Notes: generated by a model not told the origin, from the letters alone. DNA of 64,000 bases from Glebionis coronaria (GCA_025667525.1 CM046876.1:565871469-565935468), one strand, 5' to 3'. Positions 10,669 through 22,970 are shown, counted from the first letter of the stretch. Numbers and translations are program-made.

Positions 10669-10770
10669 GGTTTCAGATTTCTTGGATTGATGACATCAAT
10701 CTTGGTTTGTCCTAATGGGGAGACCATCGAAGCTCGAGCAGCTCATGGGACTGTAACCCGTCATTATTAG
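10669..10770 (+). pseudogene. NADP-isocitrate dehydrogenase exon fragment (captured)
   Basis: In one frame this reads [18 protein letters not shown] followed by [10 protein letters not shown] and a stop. That matches the conserved segment of eukaryotic NADP-dependent isocitrate dehydrogenase, which converts isocitrate to 2-oxoglutarate and holds part of the NADP-binding region. The fragment ends just before a GT where plant genes have an exon junction; the usual Arg codon there reads TAG. No other exon of the gene was recognised nearby. It lies inside a CACTA element, so it is read as a captured, non-functional fragment. Which compartment's isoform was the donor cannot be told from this piece. 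Confidence 0.8.
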
Positions 10771-12080
10771 GTGGTTATACGCAGAATCGATTTCATATTT
10801 ATTATTATGGTTTTCATTAGGTTTTATGTTGAACAGGAAGATAAACAAGAAGATATGACTCTCCAGGTATACTTTTTAGTGACATTATAAGCACATACAG
10901 AACTCAACAAATACGATCTTTTCAGTGCTTATCAATTCTAGTGACATTAGTGACAATATAAGTCATTCTCTTCACACGTTTTTCCTTCCATGTATCTAAG
11001 GCAAGTGTTGAATATTGGCCAAGAAATCAAGTCACAACACATGGTTATAAGAAAATCAATGGAATTTGTTGCTTAAAATAGCGAAATCACAATATTTGTT
11101 ACTTAAAATTGCAGTGTTTATTATATATAAACACATTATATATAAACACGCTAATTGAAGTGTTTACTGATTTGTATTGTATGTGTGAATTAGGTGAGCG
11201 GATTGTCGTGTAATTGGTACGCGTGGTTAGTGAAGCGCAATCCATTCCTGACTATGGGACATACGTCAGATCCAGGTGTCCATCTGCTAGCTTGAGTAAA
11301 TCAGCAGAATTCAGGTAGAGGTATGATTAACTTGTAACCCTGTCATTTCCTAACACACTGATAAGAGTTTTTTACTTTCTTCTAAACCATAATTTTTCAG
11401 ATGCCTTAAGACGGCACATGAGCCCTTAAGTCGAGGCATGTGAATAAATTTATCAATGGAGGTTGTTGGAACTAAACACGTTAAATGTTTTTTACCTGGG
11501 GCATCCCAAAATCGTTATAAAAAACGCTTTTTTAACCTATCCTTGTCTTAGGTCGTTGTTGCAAGCATGACAGAAACCTTGATGCCGACGTTGTTGTAGC
11601 ACTTGAGTTTCAGGAATATGGATGGTTTATTTATGAATTTGTTGATATTTATTACAAAATTTATTACTTAAACTTTGTGATAGTGTTTTGTAGAATTAGC
11701 TCCATTTCATTCCTTATACAAGGCCTATGTTCTTCCACAAACATTAAAAGATTGTATGATTTATTGGCTTTCCTAAATTGTAGATTTGCATTGCAGTTGC
11801 TATCAAGGATGGGCGGGTGTTTGGGTGACGAATGTGGTACCTGTTGTTTCCCCTTATACACTACCTATAATATATAAGCGAGGTCTATTTGGAATATATA
11901 ACTGGTGTGAGCCATTTCGTAATTGCCCTAGAACTTATGAACTTCTCTATGCAGACCATCTGGTCTCCAAGAGAAAAAGCAAGTGGGTGATCAACTTTCA
12001 TTTACTGTATTCATCAGATCTGCCCATTTCACCGACTTTTGTGGTCAAATAGACTAGCATTCACATCGAAATTTAAAAAT
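10771..12080. other. Interior of the CACTA element, unrecognised sequence
   Basis: Several short stretches here look like decayed exons, for example 11786-12052 (+), where a reading frame of 88 codons contains a Cys- and Trp-rich start. I could not assign them to a family. They may be further captured host sequence. Confidence 0.3.
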
Positions 12081-12261
12081 AGAGAAATATTAGATCCACA
12101 TAATTTTTACAAACAAACTCCCACATAATGATGTGGCAAATGAGATGGACCAATGATGTTGTATCATGTTTTCTCTTTCTTATTTTCACAATCCATTAAC
12201 TAAGTGACACATATGTATGTGGATTTCTTTTTGTAAAACTTATGTGGATGTAGCATTCCTC
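12081..12261. mobile_element. MITE inside the CACTA element
   Basis: The left end runs to TAGATCCACATAATTTTTAC and the right end, read inward, to TACATCCACATAAGTTTTAC. This gives an inverted repeat of about 30 bp with mismatches. The flanks share TTAAAAAT (about 12073-12080 and 12262-12269). The insert is about 180 bp, AT-rich and non-coding. The superfamily is uncertain; an 8-9 bp duplication would suit a hAT- or MULE-type MITE. Confidence 0.6.
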
Positions 12262-14110
12262 TTAAAAATAATCACTACTTTTTATAAACATCGTCGTATT
12301 TGACCATAACTTTTTTTCTTTGAATTAGAATGGATATAAAAGTATTTTCCGTATGCTTACAAGAATGCATATCAAATTCCAGAATGGAAAACATTTTGAT
12401 TCCCATAACAGTTAGAGTGTTCTTTTCTCTTTCAAGTATCCTGTGATATGAATCATATACTTGTTTATTTGGTTATATAGATGTTACATGACGGCTTTGG
12501 TTGCCTATGTAGATAGGCTGCCGAGACAAGAAGGAAAATTATTGTTCATGACAACGTTGAGACAGTAAATGAAGTGGAAACAAGTTTGAGGTCTATGCAT
12601 TAGAATATCCGATTAACATACTCGAAGTACATGGAAGGCTTATTGTGTGTGCAAAAGAAAATGTGGTGCCTGAAGAGCTTGAAACACTCACATAAGCCAT
12701 TTAACTCGAAGGATTAAAGAGCTTGAAACACTCATATAAGCCATTCCTTAGTTACAAGTTACTCAAACCACAAGCTAACTTATAGTATAAGTTAGAGGTG
12801 GTGTATACATGATGATAATTTTTTGTATTCAATTTTTGCATCCGCCATTTTTATGCATATAGCACCACATAGGATTCAGGAATCGAATAGTAATTCTTTT
12901 CTTGTCGAAAATGGATATTTTATTGTAATTGCAAATCTGCTAGAATTTAAGTTAGCTTTCAATATAAATGCAAAGTTATGGTATTTGTTCCCTACATGCT
13001 AGCTATCTTCCAAAGTTAGTTCTTGAGCCAGTAGTAACTATAATGTTGGACATCATGGGCCAACGGTTTAAGGAACATGTGAAAACCAGCATTTCAAAAT
13101 TAACGTCAACCAAAGTAAAAAAAAAGGTTTCTTTATCTAAGGAGATATGCATATACGAATGTAACAGAAATAGAAATAGTGTGTTTGGAGAATGCATCAT
13201 TTTTTGTTCTTTTTCTTCTTTGTAAAGAGCGAATTGGTGACCAAAAAGAAATTCATGCCAATGAATACAACCGGTTTTGAATGAACCTAGAGAAAACATT
13301 TCAATACCTTATAAAATGGGGAATATATATGATGTTAGGTTAGCACCGAATAAAGAATGGTATATATGTTTAATATCAAGATGAAAATCAAAACAAAGAG
13401 AAATGTGTAAATATAGGTGACAACTCTCAATTTAAAAATGAGTTGTAGTTCTATTTTTTTAGTTGAAGCTACCCGTTGCTTGAATTAAAATTGTCATAAT
13501 TACATAAAGTGTGTATTTGATGCTAAATGAAAAAAACATAAAAAGCATATGATCTTTAGATTTATGGTAAATTGCACTACCAATCTTTTGGTAAAAAGTG
13601 TCTGTTGATGTATCGGTGTGAGAAAATCACGGTTTTAATGGTTTCGACTAATTGATTAACTAATAGTATTTTACTTTGAAAGAGAGAAATGTAGTTACAA
13701 ATCATCACTTTCACCTCAACGAAATCAAGTACTATAAGTTTTTAATCGAAAAATAAAACGAGACATTAGTCGGGTCTGAATGAGTCGTTTAATCAATTTA
13801 TGAGTTTGTTCTTATCATTTAACATTTTTACATTATGCATTTTTAATTTAATGAATTTATAAGTTTGTAGTTAATTTGATTTTTTATTTGATAATTTTTT
13901 ATTGATATTGTAAATACGGGGTTATGTGGCAATCATTTTTTTTGTTATCTAATGTCCATATGATGCCAACAAAGGGTACTTCAAAAACTTAAGCTTAAAT
14001 CTCTTATAATCTTACACGTTTGAAATAACATTTTGATCTCTTCACGCTCTATTTTGAAGGTTAAACGAAATACTTACGACAATATGGAGTATCGTTAATT
14101 ATGTGTTGCT
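12262..14110. other. CACTA interior, no recognisable gene
   Basis: AT-rich sequence with short frames only. Overlapping frames at 12968-13225 (+) and 13003-13299 (-) show no family resemblance. A small direct repeat, GAGCTTGAAACACTCA, occurs at about 12673 and 12719. Confidence 0.3.
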
Positions 14111-14111
14111 A

Positions 14112-14146
14112 GGAATTTCCGCCGCTTTGCGCGGATATTCGTCTAG
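14112..14146 (+). mobile_element. Helitron 3' terminus (hairpin and CTAG)
   Basis: A GC-rich stem CCGCCGC-TTT-GCGCGG is followed 10 bp later by CTAG and then T. This is the Helitron 3' signature of a hairpin, a CTRR end and a T target base. The 5' TC end was not located. It may lie within the CACTA interior or be lost. Confidence 0.55.
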
Positions 14147-14959
14147 TTTGTTATATATCAAAATAAAAGATGGTAATCACAAAAACTCTAACCCCTAAAA
14201 TTGAAAGACAATACGGTGATGGTTAATATGTTTCCAAGTTAGTGACGAATGTTGGTAGCCACTAAGTTTTAAGTTAGAGACCAATGTTGCTGGTCATTGA
14301 TTTATTATATGTTAAGATAGAAGATATTAATCATAAAAACCCTAACTCCTAAACTTAGTTAGAGAGCATTGTTAGTGGTCACTAAGTTTTCTAGTTAGAG
14401 ACCAATGTTAGTGGTCACTAAAATTTCAATTATGAGACCAATTTATGTACGTGGTTACTAGATTTTGAAGTATGAAACCAACTTCGATAATCAAGATATT
14501 CATTTTCCAAAATAACTAAAATTTTATATAAAAAATACATATAAATTTGTGCAATTCAGAAACCAGTTAAAAAACAATAAATCATAATATTTTTTAAAGT
14601 CATATTAAATTTACAGATAAAATATAATAATAAAAAATAAATTATATATTATATTAGTATGCCAAATCTACATTTGAAAATATATAGAACAAACTACATT
14701 ATCTTTAGCGGAGTGTTAATTGCTTTGTTATCTTTAACAAAACAGTGACCATTTTCAAAACCATACTTGTGCGTCACTATATATATATCAATTCTGCGGC
14801 CACCTTCACCTTTTAGTGACCAAAATAAGTGACTGAATATATCATCACAGATTTAGTGACCACTATATTATCGTCAGTGGTTCCCTTTATATAACATAGC
14901 CAATCACCCTCATTTACAATCAATAAGAAAAAAATACCAATAAAAGCCCTATCATATCA

Positions 14960-15430
14960 GTACGTCTCTGTGATTTTTTGGCCCCAAGGGGCTTTACTCG
15001 ACCCATTCCCCAAGTCTCCCACACTGCTCAAGTAAGTGTGTGACTCCGTATGAGGACCTCCTTCCCTTCTGCCTACTCTCCGCTCACACGATTCTCAAAG
15101 CACAAGAGGAAGGGTGGGCAACATGTACCACGAGCCCTCTGTCCCACATATCTATCCAGGAGCAAGTGTAGTTGTCTGGTTCCACCGAATGCTCCTATAT
15201 GTCGGCAAAGATCGTGTGAGTGTGCAGTTATGCTTCGGATGCTTCGACATATAAAAGATCGATCCACTTCCCGTTCTTTTTCGGTGCACTCGCTTTATAT
15301 CTCCGACAAACAAGGAATGACACGGTGGGAAGGAAGAAGCCCTAGCCTCTGTCCGATCGATCATTCCGCTGGCATCTCGCATAGGGATTTTAACTTTTCG
15401 TCTCTAAAAGAAATACTGATCGAGATATAG
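14960..15430 (+). other. GC-rich block of possible mitochondrial origin
   Basis: This block of about 470 bp is sharply richer in GC than its AT-rich flanks. It has long open frames on both strands (15050-15430 + and 15152-15382 -) and ends in the right sub-terminal repeats of the CACTA element. The texture is that of plant organellar DNA, probably mitochondrial, rather than of the surrounding repeats. I could not name the source gene. It would be a nuclear organelle insertion picked up by, or inserted in, the transposon. Confidence 0.4.
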
Positions 15431-15541
15431 TGACGAGAAGTGACTACTCTAGTTTTGGTCACTAAAATAGTGTTTGTGACCAATTTTAAACATATAGTGA
15501 CCATTTTCGCTTCGTCACTAAATCCAGTTTGTCTTGTAGTG

Positions 15542-16436
15542 TCATCTTCCTTGGAAACGCCTCTTTCCCATTTGACCAAAGACATAAGAATTTTAAACTT
15601 TTCGCGAAAACAACATTACCAATTTATATCTTTTGTCATTATTTACCAAATTGATAAAAACAAATCACAATTCATGCCTTGGAAAGTATATTTAAATGAA
15701 AGTAGCTCTAATACATTTCCAATGATATAGAGCACGATTTCTAACTCTTTAAATTTTAATAGATAAAGTTTAAAAGACAGTTTTTCGAAGATTGACCAAA
15801 AACTAGAAAACTCTCTATTTATTTCATGACATGAGCATATGGCCATACGCTAAAATACCATATGGACATATGATCACTGCAAAAAATTTTAAGCTAAGCA
15901 TATGGCCATATGCCGAAACACCAAATGGTATATGTAGAAACTTAACAAAAAGCTTTATTTGTACAATTTATCCTATTTCGAAAAAGCTAACTTCCAAGAC
16001 TCAAAATTATACAAAAATTTCTAAAAATCTATTCTATAACGTATACTTCATTTTCATATACACACTTGGTCTAAATGACCCGTGAAAATATACCTTACGG
16101 GGTTATCCCCAACGCCTGTTTTGACTCATTTTGATACGCTATAACAAAACCATAACAACTTTGACGTACTTTAAATTTGACATTTACAAATTCTTTGACA
16201 CATAAAAGCATAACTCTTGGGTGTTCAACCTTAATTCGAGTTCTGTATCTAGTACTAAGCTCTTATTCGAACATAATTTCATATCTATGCCTTAATCCAA
16301 GCGTTACCTTCTTCATGTTGAACCTACAAAACATTAAACAAATAACTATAAGCACAAGGCTTAGTAAGTAAAGGTTAATAACATGTTACCATACTTCATT
16401 TACACAATTATGCAACAATAACATTGACATTCAACC
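15542..16436. repeat. Relic repeat sequence with CATATGGCCATA motifs
   Basis: Non-coding. The palindrome-like motif CATATGGCCATA occurs at about 15837 and 15899, with further CATATGGACATATG and CCAAATGGTATATG variants between 15830 and 15945. The region continues on the far side of the MULE at 17337-18140. It is probably LTR or internal sequence of an old retrotransposon in minus orientation, since a PPT-LTR junction on that strand lies at 18384. Confidence 0.4.
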
Positions 16437-17326
16437 TTGGTTTAAAAATACGCGCATCATTACGCAAATTGCACGCATCAATGTGTTGCACTCAAAATTT
16501 CGTATCAAGTTCTCTAACGCAATGTCATCCCATAATGTGTTCGTATTAAACCACAATTTATAGCATTTTTGTGATGCTAGCAACCGTAGCAATTGTCGCA
16601 ATCAAGTACTTAGGTCATTCTTGTCAAATTTTAACCATTTAAAAGAGACATACATATTTTAATGGCTTTATAAAGATACGACTTATTAAAAAAAACTTCT
16701 AAAACAAACACAATAAAAGATATACTATCTTGCATTCTGCTAAGTGTTTTTTACTACTTTCGAATTATTTATTTTACAAGGTACTATATGCCTAATTTTA
16801 GTATGCTAGTAACTTGTTTTGTAACTTTATTGCAGTTACTTGATACTTGGTAGTAGGGCTGAACACGACATATCCAAAACCGACCCGGACAGAAAAGCGG
16901 GACGAGACCGAACCGAACAACTTTGGTCCGCTCCTCGGTCCAGGGTTTTGGATCAATTCGGTCCTCGGTCCGGTTAGGTCTTATAAAAATCTTGTAGATT
17001 ATGCCTAATAGAACCGGACCGGACCGAGGACCGAACCAAACCGGACCAACCCGGACCGGACCATTTCAGTCCGGTCTTGGTCCGGGTTTTGGACCATTTC
17101 GGTCATCGGTCCGGTCCAGTATTGGCCAGTCCCGTCCATTTTTTGCCGGTCCGGTCCCGGACCGATGCTCAGCCCTACCTGGTAGACTATACTATTTCTA
17201 AATAATATTGACACTTTTTTATACTAAACGTATCACATTTAAATTGCGCTCGCAATTGCATCACACATCACGCAATAAATTTTGGAACCTTAAGCGTAAT
17301 TATCGCAAAATGTATTTTTAAACCAA
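16437..17326. mobile_element. Mutator-like non-autonomous element with 10 bp target duplication
   Basis: Terminal inverted repeats start TTGGTTTAAAAATAC at 16437, and the same sequence is read inward from 17326. The flanks are ACATTCAACC (16427-16436) and ACATTCAATC (17327-17336), 9 of 10 identical. The interior is non-coding, with CGC/GCG-rich motifs such as ATTACGCAAATTGC near both ends. A hAT MITE (16854-17177) is nested inside. Without it the element is about 560 bp. Confidence 0.75.
16854..17177. mobile_element. hAT MITE rich in GGTCCGG/CCGGACC
   Basis: The ends TAGGGCTGAACA and, read inward from the right, TAGGGCTGAGCA form hAT-type termini. The 8 bp flanks CTTGGTAG (16846-16853) and CCTGGTAG (17178-17185) differ at one base. 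The interior is a degenerate array of GGTCCGGACC units whose open frames on both strands are by-products of the repeat. It resembles the element at 238-992 in design but uses a different repeat unit. Confidence 0.85.
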
Positions 17327-17336
17327 ACATTCAATC

Positions 17337-18139
17337 ATAAAAACAATCTATATCATTACTTACACATCTCCCTTGATGCATCCACTTCCATAGTCATTTA
17401 TTCTATTCTAACCTTAAGCACTTTCATTAATACATTAAAATCAATCATTATAACCAAAACAATTAAGCCATATAGACATAATGTGATAATCTATATAATA
17501 AAACATTTACAACCAATTTACTTACCTTGAATCCATAATAACTAGATAAAAATAAGTATCAACATTATCAACTCCTTAGCTTTACATTCAACCATCATTA
17601 CAAGAACCTATTTTGATAACAATGCAATACAATCTTACACAACACATCTTCATATTCTTAACAATCATTATCTCTAATATTATACGATCATATCTTAATA
17701 ATATGATGAAATCCCGAGTAACCCAAATTAAACATAAACCAATTAAAGTGGCATAAGTTCTAAGCCCTTAACCATCTTTACTCGTCATCAAATATTTTTA
17801 ATTACTATATGATCATTTCATGATCATAATCCAAAATCGTCAATGCATTCTTAATTCATTAAATAGCATAACTCCTTATCATAAACACTTGATTATAAGT
17901 ATTAAAACATCAATCACTCAAACCCTCAATTTTAGATACATGAAACATAATTTAAAATTTACCAATTCAATTGTTAAAGATTACTTAGTTAATTGAGAAA
18001 TGATTTCTAGGGCTCAACTCATGAAATAGAAGCTGAATTTCTTCATCAAAGATCATTAAATATCATGTTTCCTTCCTTATCTTCTCTAAGCAAACAACCA
18101 CACAAAGTTCAAGAGAAAAAACTAAATATACTTGTTACA
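17337..18139. other. AT-rich relic repeat sequence
   Basis: No gene is visible. Continuation of the repeat interrupted by the MULE. It is probably the body of a minus-strand LTR, because a polypurine tract and TGTAACACCCC start lie just to the right. Confidence 0.35.
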
Positions 18140-18840
18140 TACAAGTATTGTCAATTGGTAAGAATGGTCCCTTAAGTTCGATTTATTCATATTTAAGCCA
18201 CATATCTTTATAACTCATTTACATCATATTTAGACTTATGGTTTGATTATCAGGTTTGATCACTTTCCACTTAAAACATTAACTAACCAATCATGTGAGA
18301 CATTTCAACTTATAGAAGTCTTAGTCAAACATACTTAATCATATTCTTGTAATATAAGTAAAAATCTTGTTTTGGGGTGTTACATTCCTCTTCTTCCCTT
18401 TCAAACACCAGAACTTCCTTCAAAGTTTGGTATTTTCTTTTGTATTCCAGAATCTTTATTAAGAATTTTTTTCTCATGTTTTTTCGCTACAAGTATTGTC
18501 AATTGGCAAGAATGGTCCTTTAAGTGCTATTCATTCATACTTAAGACACATATCTTTCTAACTCATTTACATCATATTTAGACTTATGGTTTGATTATTC
18601 GGTTTGATCACTTTCTACTTAAAACATTGACTAACCAATCATGCAAAATATTCCAACTTATAAAAGTCTTAGTCAAACATACTTAATGACATTCTCATAA
18701 TATAAGTACTTAAAATCCAGTTTTGGGGTGTTACATTCTTCTTCGCTCTCTTTCAAACACCAGAACTTCCTTCAACGTTTGGTATTTTCTTTTGTATTCT
18801 AGAGTCTTTATTAAGAATTTTTTTTCTCATGTTTTTTTGT
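18140..18840 (-). repeat. Tandem duplication (about 350 bp x 2) across a PPT-LTR junction
   Basis: Copies at 18140-18487 and 18488-18840 begin TACAAGTATTGTCAATTGG, and a third start appears at 18841. On the minus strand each copy reads a purine tract (GGGAAGAAGAGGAA in copy 1) directly followed by TGTAACACCCCAAAA. This is the junction of a retrotransposon polypurine tract with its 3' LTR. The LTR starts are at 18384 and 18735. Each copy therefore holds about 248 bp of LTR and about 105 bp of internal sequence. No protein domain was found nearby. Confidence 0.65.
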
Positions 18841-19871
18841 TACAAGGCCCAAGATTTCATTCCTGATAGGGAACAACAAGATTCATAAATATTGACTCTA
18901 TTTTAAGTGTAATATAAACTTGATTGGAGGTTGATAGTGTCTTAGATGTTGACCTAGTTCTAGCATTCTTTCAAACACAACTTTTCTCAAATAGACTTAA
19001 ATAATCATACCACCTGAATTGGTGCATTTTAAAAAGATGCATTAGGTTTCATTTTATATTTGATAGACACTAAACTAGGTTTGACTATGAAAGGATGTTA
19101 TCCTAAACACCCTAAACCTTAAACTAACAACAACATATTCATCTAATAAACCTATGAAAGGGTGTTGGATCAAATCCCTTAACCTTTCAGCTAGTCCTAA
19201 GTGTTAGGATAAATTCCCTAAACATTAATTGCTAACAAGAAATATACTCACTTTCCTACAAGTTTTGTTTTGTTTTACAAAGATGAGATTTCTTGCCGTC
19301 TTGTCTAGCCTTTTTCTTATATTTTTCATAGACTTGGTTCTTGTATCATTTTTGGTCTCATCAACAAACATAACTCACTTACCTTTGCTAGCTGCATCAA
19401 CATATAAAAAAACTCAATTAACCTAGATGGAACAAAAGTCATGTGTAATAAAGCAGATACTCAAAGTACAAAAGGCACACTCACCTTTTTTAGATTTCTT
19501 TCTTTTATCATCTATAAAAAAATATACAAAATGTTAACTACACCTAAATGCAAATAAATATGTCATAAAGCATATAGTGAAGCTACTAATAGTATACTAA
19601 CCTTACATTGGTCACTCTTTTTTATCTATAAACATATATTAAACAGAGGAAATCAATATGATGGTATATACCAAATGGGTCATATACATAATTGGTAGTA
19701 AATTTTATACTTACTCTTCATAACAAAGTCACAAACATTCACACATCATCACAAAATTAGCCTCTAAGAACTACCTTCACCTTGTCATCTACAAATATAG
19801 AAATAAAACATCAACAAATCAATATAGGTATACCTAAAATTACCTAAAAATCATTCAAGGTTTGCTAGAAA
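18841..19871. other. AT-rich stretch without recognised genes
   Basis: Short direct repeats around CCTAAACACCCTAAACCTTAA and GGGTGTTGGATCAAATCCC occur at 19090-19215. The rest shows no coding and no clear element boundaries until the Helitron end at 19872. Confidence 0.35.
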
Positions 19872-19929
19872 CTAGGTGAATACCCGCGCATAGCTGCGGA
19901 ATCGCATTGCGGCAATTATGAAACGATAA

Positions 19930-22900
19930 GATTTATAATAGTTAGACAAGTCCATATCTTCCATGTATTTGAATCAAACAAAGAAAAATAAATAATCTAA
20001 TGACCATTGAAGGTACCTAAAACAATGAACTCGTACAACTAAAACCTTCACTTAATCAGAATGAAACAATCATCCTTAATACAAAATCAAATATATGACT
20101 ATAGTCACTATGCTCATACATAATAGCTACTAAGAAGAGAATGGAAAGTGCTTTGAATTTTTGCCTCCACGCTCTTCTCCTTTATGTGCTCTTCATTAAG
20201 ACACTTCAAGAACTGATGACGTAAATGTTGGATGAAAGAAAAAACAGAGTCATAGTTTTGAAGTAAAACTTACCCGTAAGCATATGCGTGAATAATATCC
20301 GATGTCTGGAAATCTAGAATGAATCATGTATATGGTTGTAATGAAGAATATAAGATATACTTTTGGTTTAATTATATATAGTATTCACTTTAACTACACG
20401 TGAATCACAACTTCAAAGCGTGGTAGAATTGTTAAATATTAATTGGATTATATACATTTGGATAGAAAGGGGTCACACAAATTCGTATCATATATCCTGA
20501 TTTGCTTACAAACTACAAAGAGTTCTACAATTGAGCATTTCTGAATATAAAAAAAAGAATTGTTCTGCATAACAAAGACATACGATTGACTCAATTTTTG
20601 GCTTATTTCTACTGTTTCCTCACATTTAAGATCTTATTTACTACAAAGAAAAATGGAAAAAGGTCTTCCCCAGCGTTAACAGCAGGTCAATACCCATCAT
20701 GCTGACTTGTATAGTTGAATCCCGACCTTCAACTACACCAGAGTGACCTACATGCAGTTGTGCATCTATACACTATGTAAACTAATAAAAGTTAAAGGGT
20801 GAATATTTTTATGTAACATCATTGGTTGGAGATAATGCACCGGCTGCTAACAGCAGAAATGATATACCGTTCAACTTACAAAACTGATCCTCAAGACTTC
20901 AAAACTTTCAGTTTTCATTCATCATTGCAAATTTCATCATTTTTTAATTAATCTGCAATTAAGAAAATGATAAAATTCAGTCATAATACTGGGAACCAAC
21001 ACCTGGCGGCTGGAATGAAGTAAGAAATATCTACGTAAACTGAAATTCAATGACTCCATTGACACAAAAACCTTGATTCCAAGCCATCCTTAGTTATCTT
21101 TGCTCCTGCTCATAACGCTGCCTCTCAATGTCCCAGATTATGGTGTGAGCCCAGAAATCTGCATGTTTCTCCCTTTCTTCTTCCTGTTTTTCTTGTTTTT
21201 GTTCCCGACATTCTACCACAAGTGCCTGACTTCCCATATGCTTTCTCATATCCATCACGGAACGGGGTTTTCAATCCAGTTGCAGGCAGCTGAAAACATA
21301 TATTAGTAGCGATGTTCTTAGAAAATAGCGAGACAAATTACAAAATATTCCTGAAGCTCAACTGATTTCACCACGCCATAATTTTCGTTGCTTTAACCCG
21401 ACCTGATGAAACACGTGTGTAATAGATGCATAGCTTGAAGCACAAGTAGTAAATGAAAATTACTAAATCCATCTGATGTACAGATGTAGTGTCATATGAC
21501 GCTGTTAAGGCTACTTACTTTTACAAAACAGGTTCTCGGCATCATCAAATACCACCGAAATGGCAGCAATCATTAGGCAAAACATCATGGCAAACATATT
21601 ACGGTCAAGGTGACTCCTTGAATTAGACACAATGAAATGCGTAACTTTTTTAGCATCTAAGAAAAAAAACAAGAACTTTTAAGTTTGTGCACAAATACAA
21701 TATTTGCCTTTTTTTATTGCTTTTATGAGTAACTAATTTTGAACTTAAAAGTCCTTACGTCAACACATAAGACGGAAATTTACAATCCAACAAACATGAC
21801 CCGGTGATCATTATGAACAGTGTGCACTCCAAGCCATCCATCTGAGGTTTCTATTCCATAAGGCATAACGCCACGACAACCTTTCCTTCAAAATAACATA
21901 TATAAATGTGTTATCTGAAAGCAATTGAGTTTAAATCTTTAAGAACAGGTTTTTAGAATTGCTAACTAATGTTATCCTTAGTTCAATGGACTCACAGCCC
22001 CACCTGAAGACTTGTTTATGGTCCCATGTGAGTGTGAGCTGCTTGGTCCTGTGATGTTGCTTGCATGTGTGACCCTTGGTGTAGCATTCTATGGTTCAAC
22101 ATAGTTAGCCGCCATAGGTTCTTTAGAGTTTTCAGGAAGGAAACTACCTACTATAACCTGCACCACAATAACCTTTGTTACAAATAGGGAGAAATAGGTA
22201 TAGATCGAACAATAGCGCATTTGTTATTTCACAGGCCCTCAGAATCATCTAACAGGGCTACTACTTCACTTCTCAAACCAGATGCAAAGGTAAAATGCAA
22301 TGGGTCTTTTTGGGTTATGTTTTTGTCTTTGATGGGTCAAGTGAGAAATTTTTAAAAAGCAAAAGATGAAAATCAGGAAACAGGAGGTGAAATATGTGAA
22401 AGTCATGCGAGTTATACTTTTTATGAACTGATTTTTTTAACATACACTTTCTATATGCATCTCTGTAAGTAATACATATTAGAATAATATAAAAGATTTG
22501 GAGAAAATTGATATGCCTGTCAAATCCATTTCCACTGCACTAAAGAATAACTTTTACAAGTTACGACATGAAAACTTTTTGATCCATTACCCCACGTGTT
22601 CACCTGCCCATTTCGGCACATCTACACTGGTCGAGTGCAACATGATGTGTAACTTTATATTTATCTTGTTTGCAACCAGGTTCATGTATCTACAGTGAGT
22701 CCACCAGTGATGCCCAGAAAACTATCTTGTCCGCAAACAGGAAACAAAGCAGATGACAAGATTTCAAGCACCAGAATAGACTAATGTGTCAGTTAGGTAG
22801 GCATGGTAGTTTTCAAAGTGAATTTTTATCATGTGCAAATATAATGGGTAGACTGAAAGAAAAGCTATAGAAAAATGGTCAAACAGGGCCATAAGTTATA

Positions 22901-22970
22901 CCCAAAATAACGGAACTTATTTAATCCTTGTGATCAGACTTGACAGTAGTTATTATAGTTCATTTATACA
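19930..22970. other. Helitron interior with exon-like pieces
   Basis: Minus-strand pieces with open frames and flanking AG/GT signals appear at about 20165-20280, 21095-21295 and 21790-21890. The second contains a highly charged Glu/Lys/Arg run. None could be assigned to a family. They are presumably captured host exons, as the GCN1 piece is. Confidence 0.35.

Larger units (their letters stand above)
9945..15541. mobile_element. Non-autonomous CACTA transposon carrying gene fragments
   Basis: The left end CACTACAAGAAAAAGTG and the right end, read inward, CACTACAAGACAAACTG form the terminal inverted repeat. The flanking triplets are CCA and TCA, so the target duplication has one mismatch or is lost. 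Both ends carry dense sub-terminal repeats around TAGTGACCA and TGGTCACTA (9965-10090, and 14215-14470 with 14740-15530), which is the usual architecture of the superfamily. No transposase (TNPA/TNPD) reading frame was found. Inside are an NADP-isocitrate dehydrogenase exon, a MITE, a Helitron 3' end and a GC-rich organelle-like block. The long span could represent two nested CACTA copies, because sub-terminal repeats appear in two right-hand clusters. Confidence 0.75.

Noticed and set aside
17001..17214. Pro/Gly/Arg-rich frames on both strands
   Set aside because: By-products of the GGTCCGG array in a hAT MITE.
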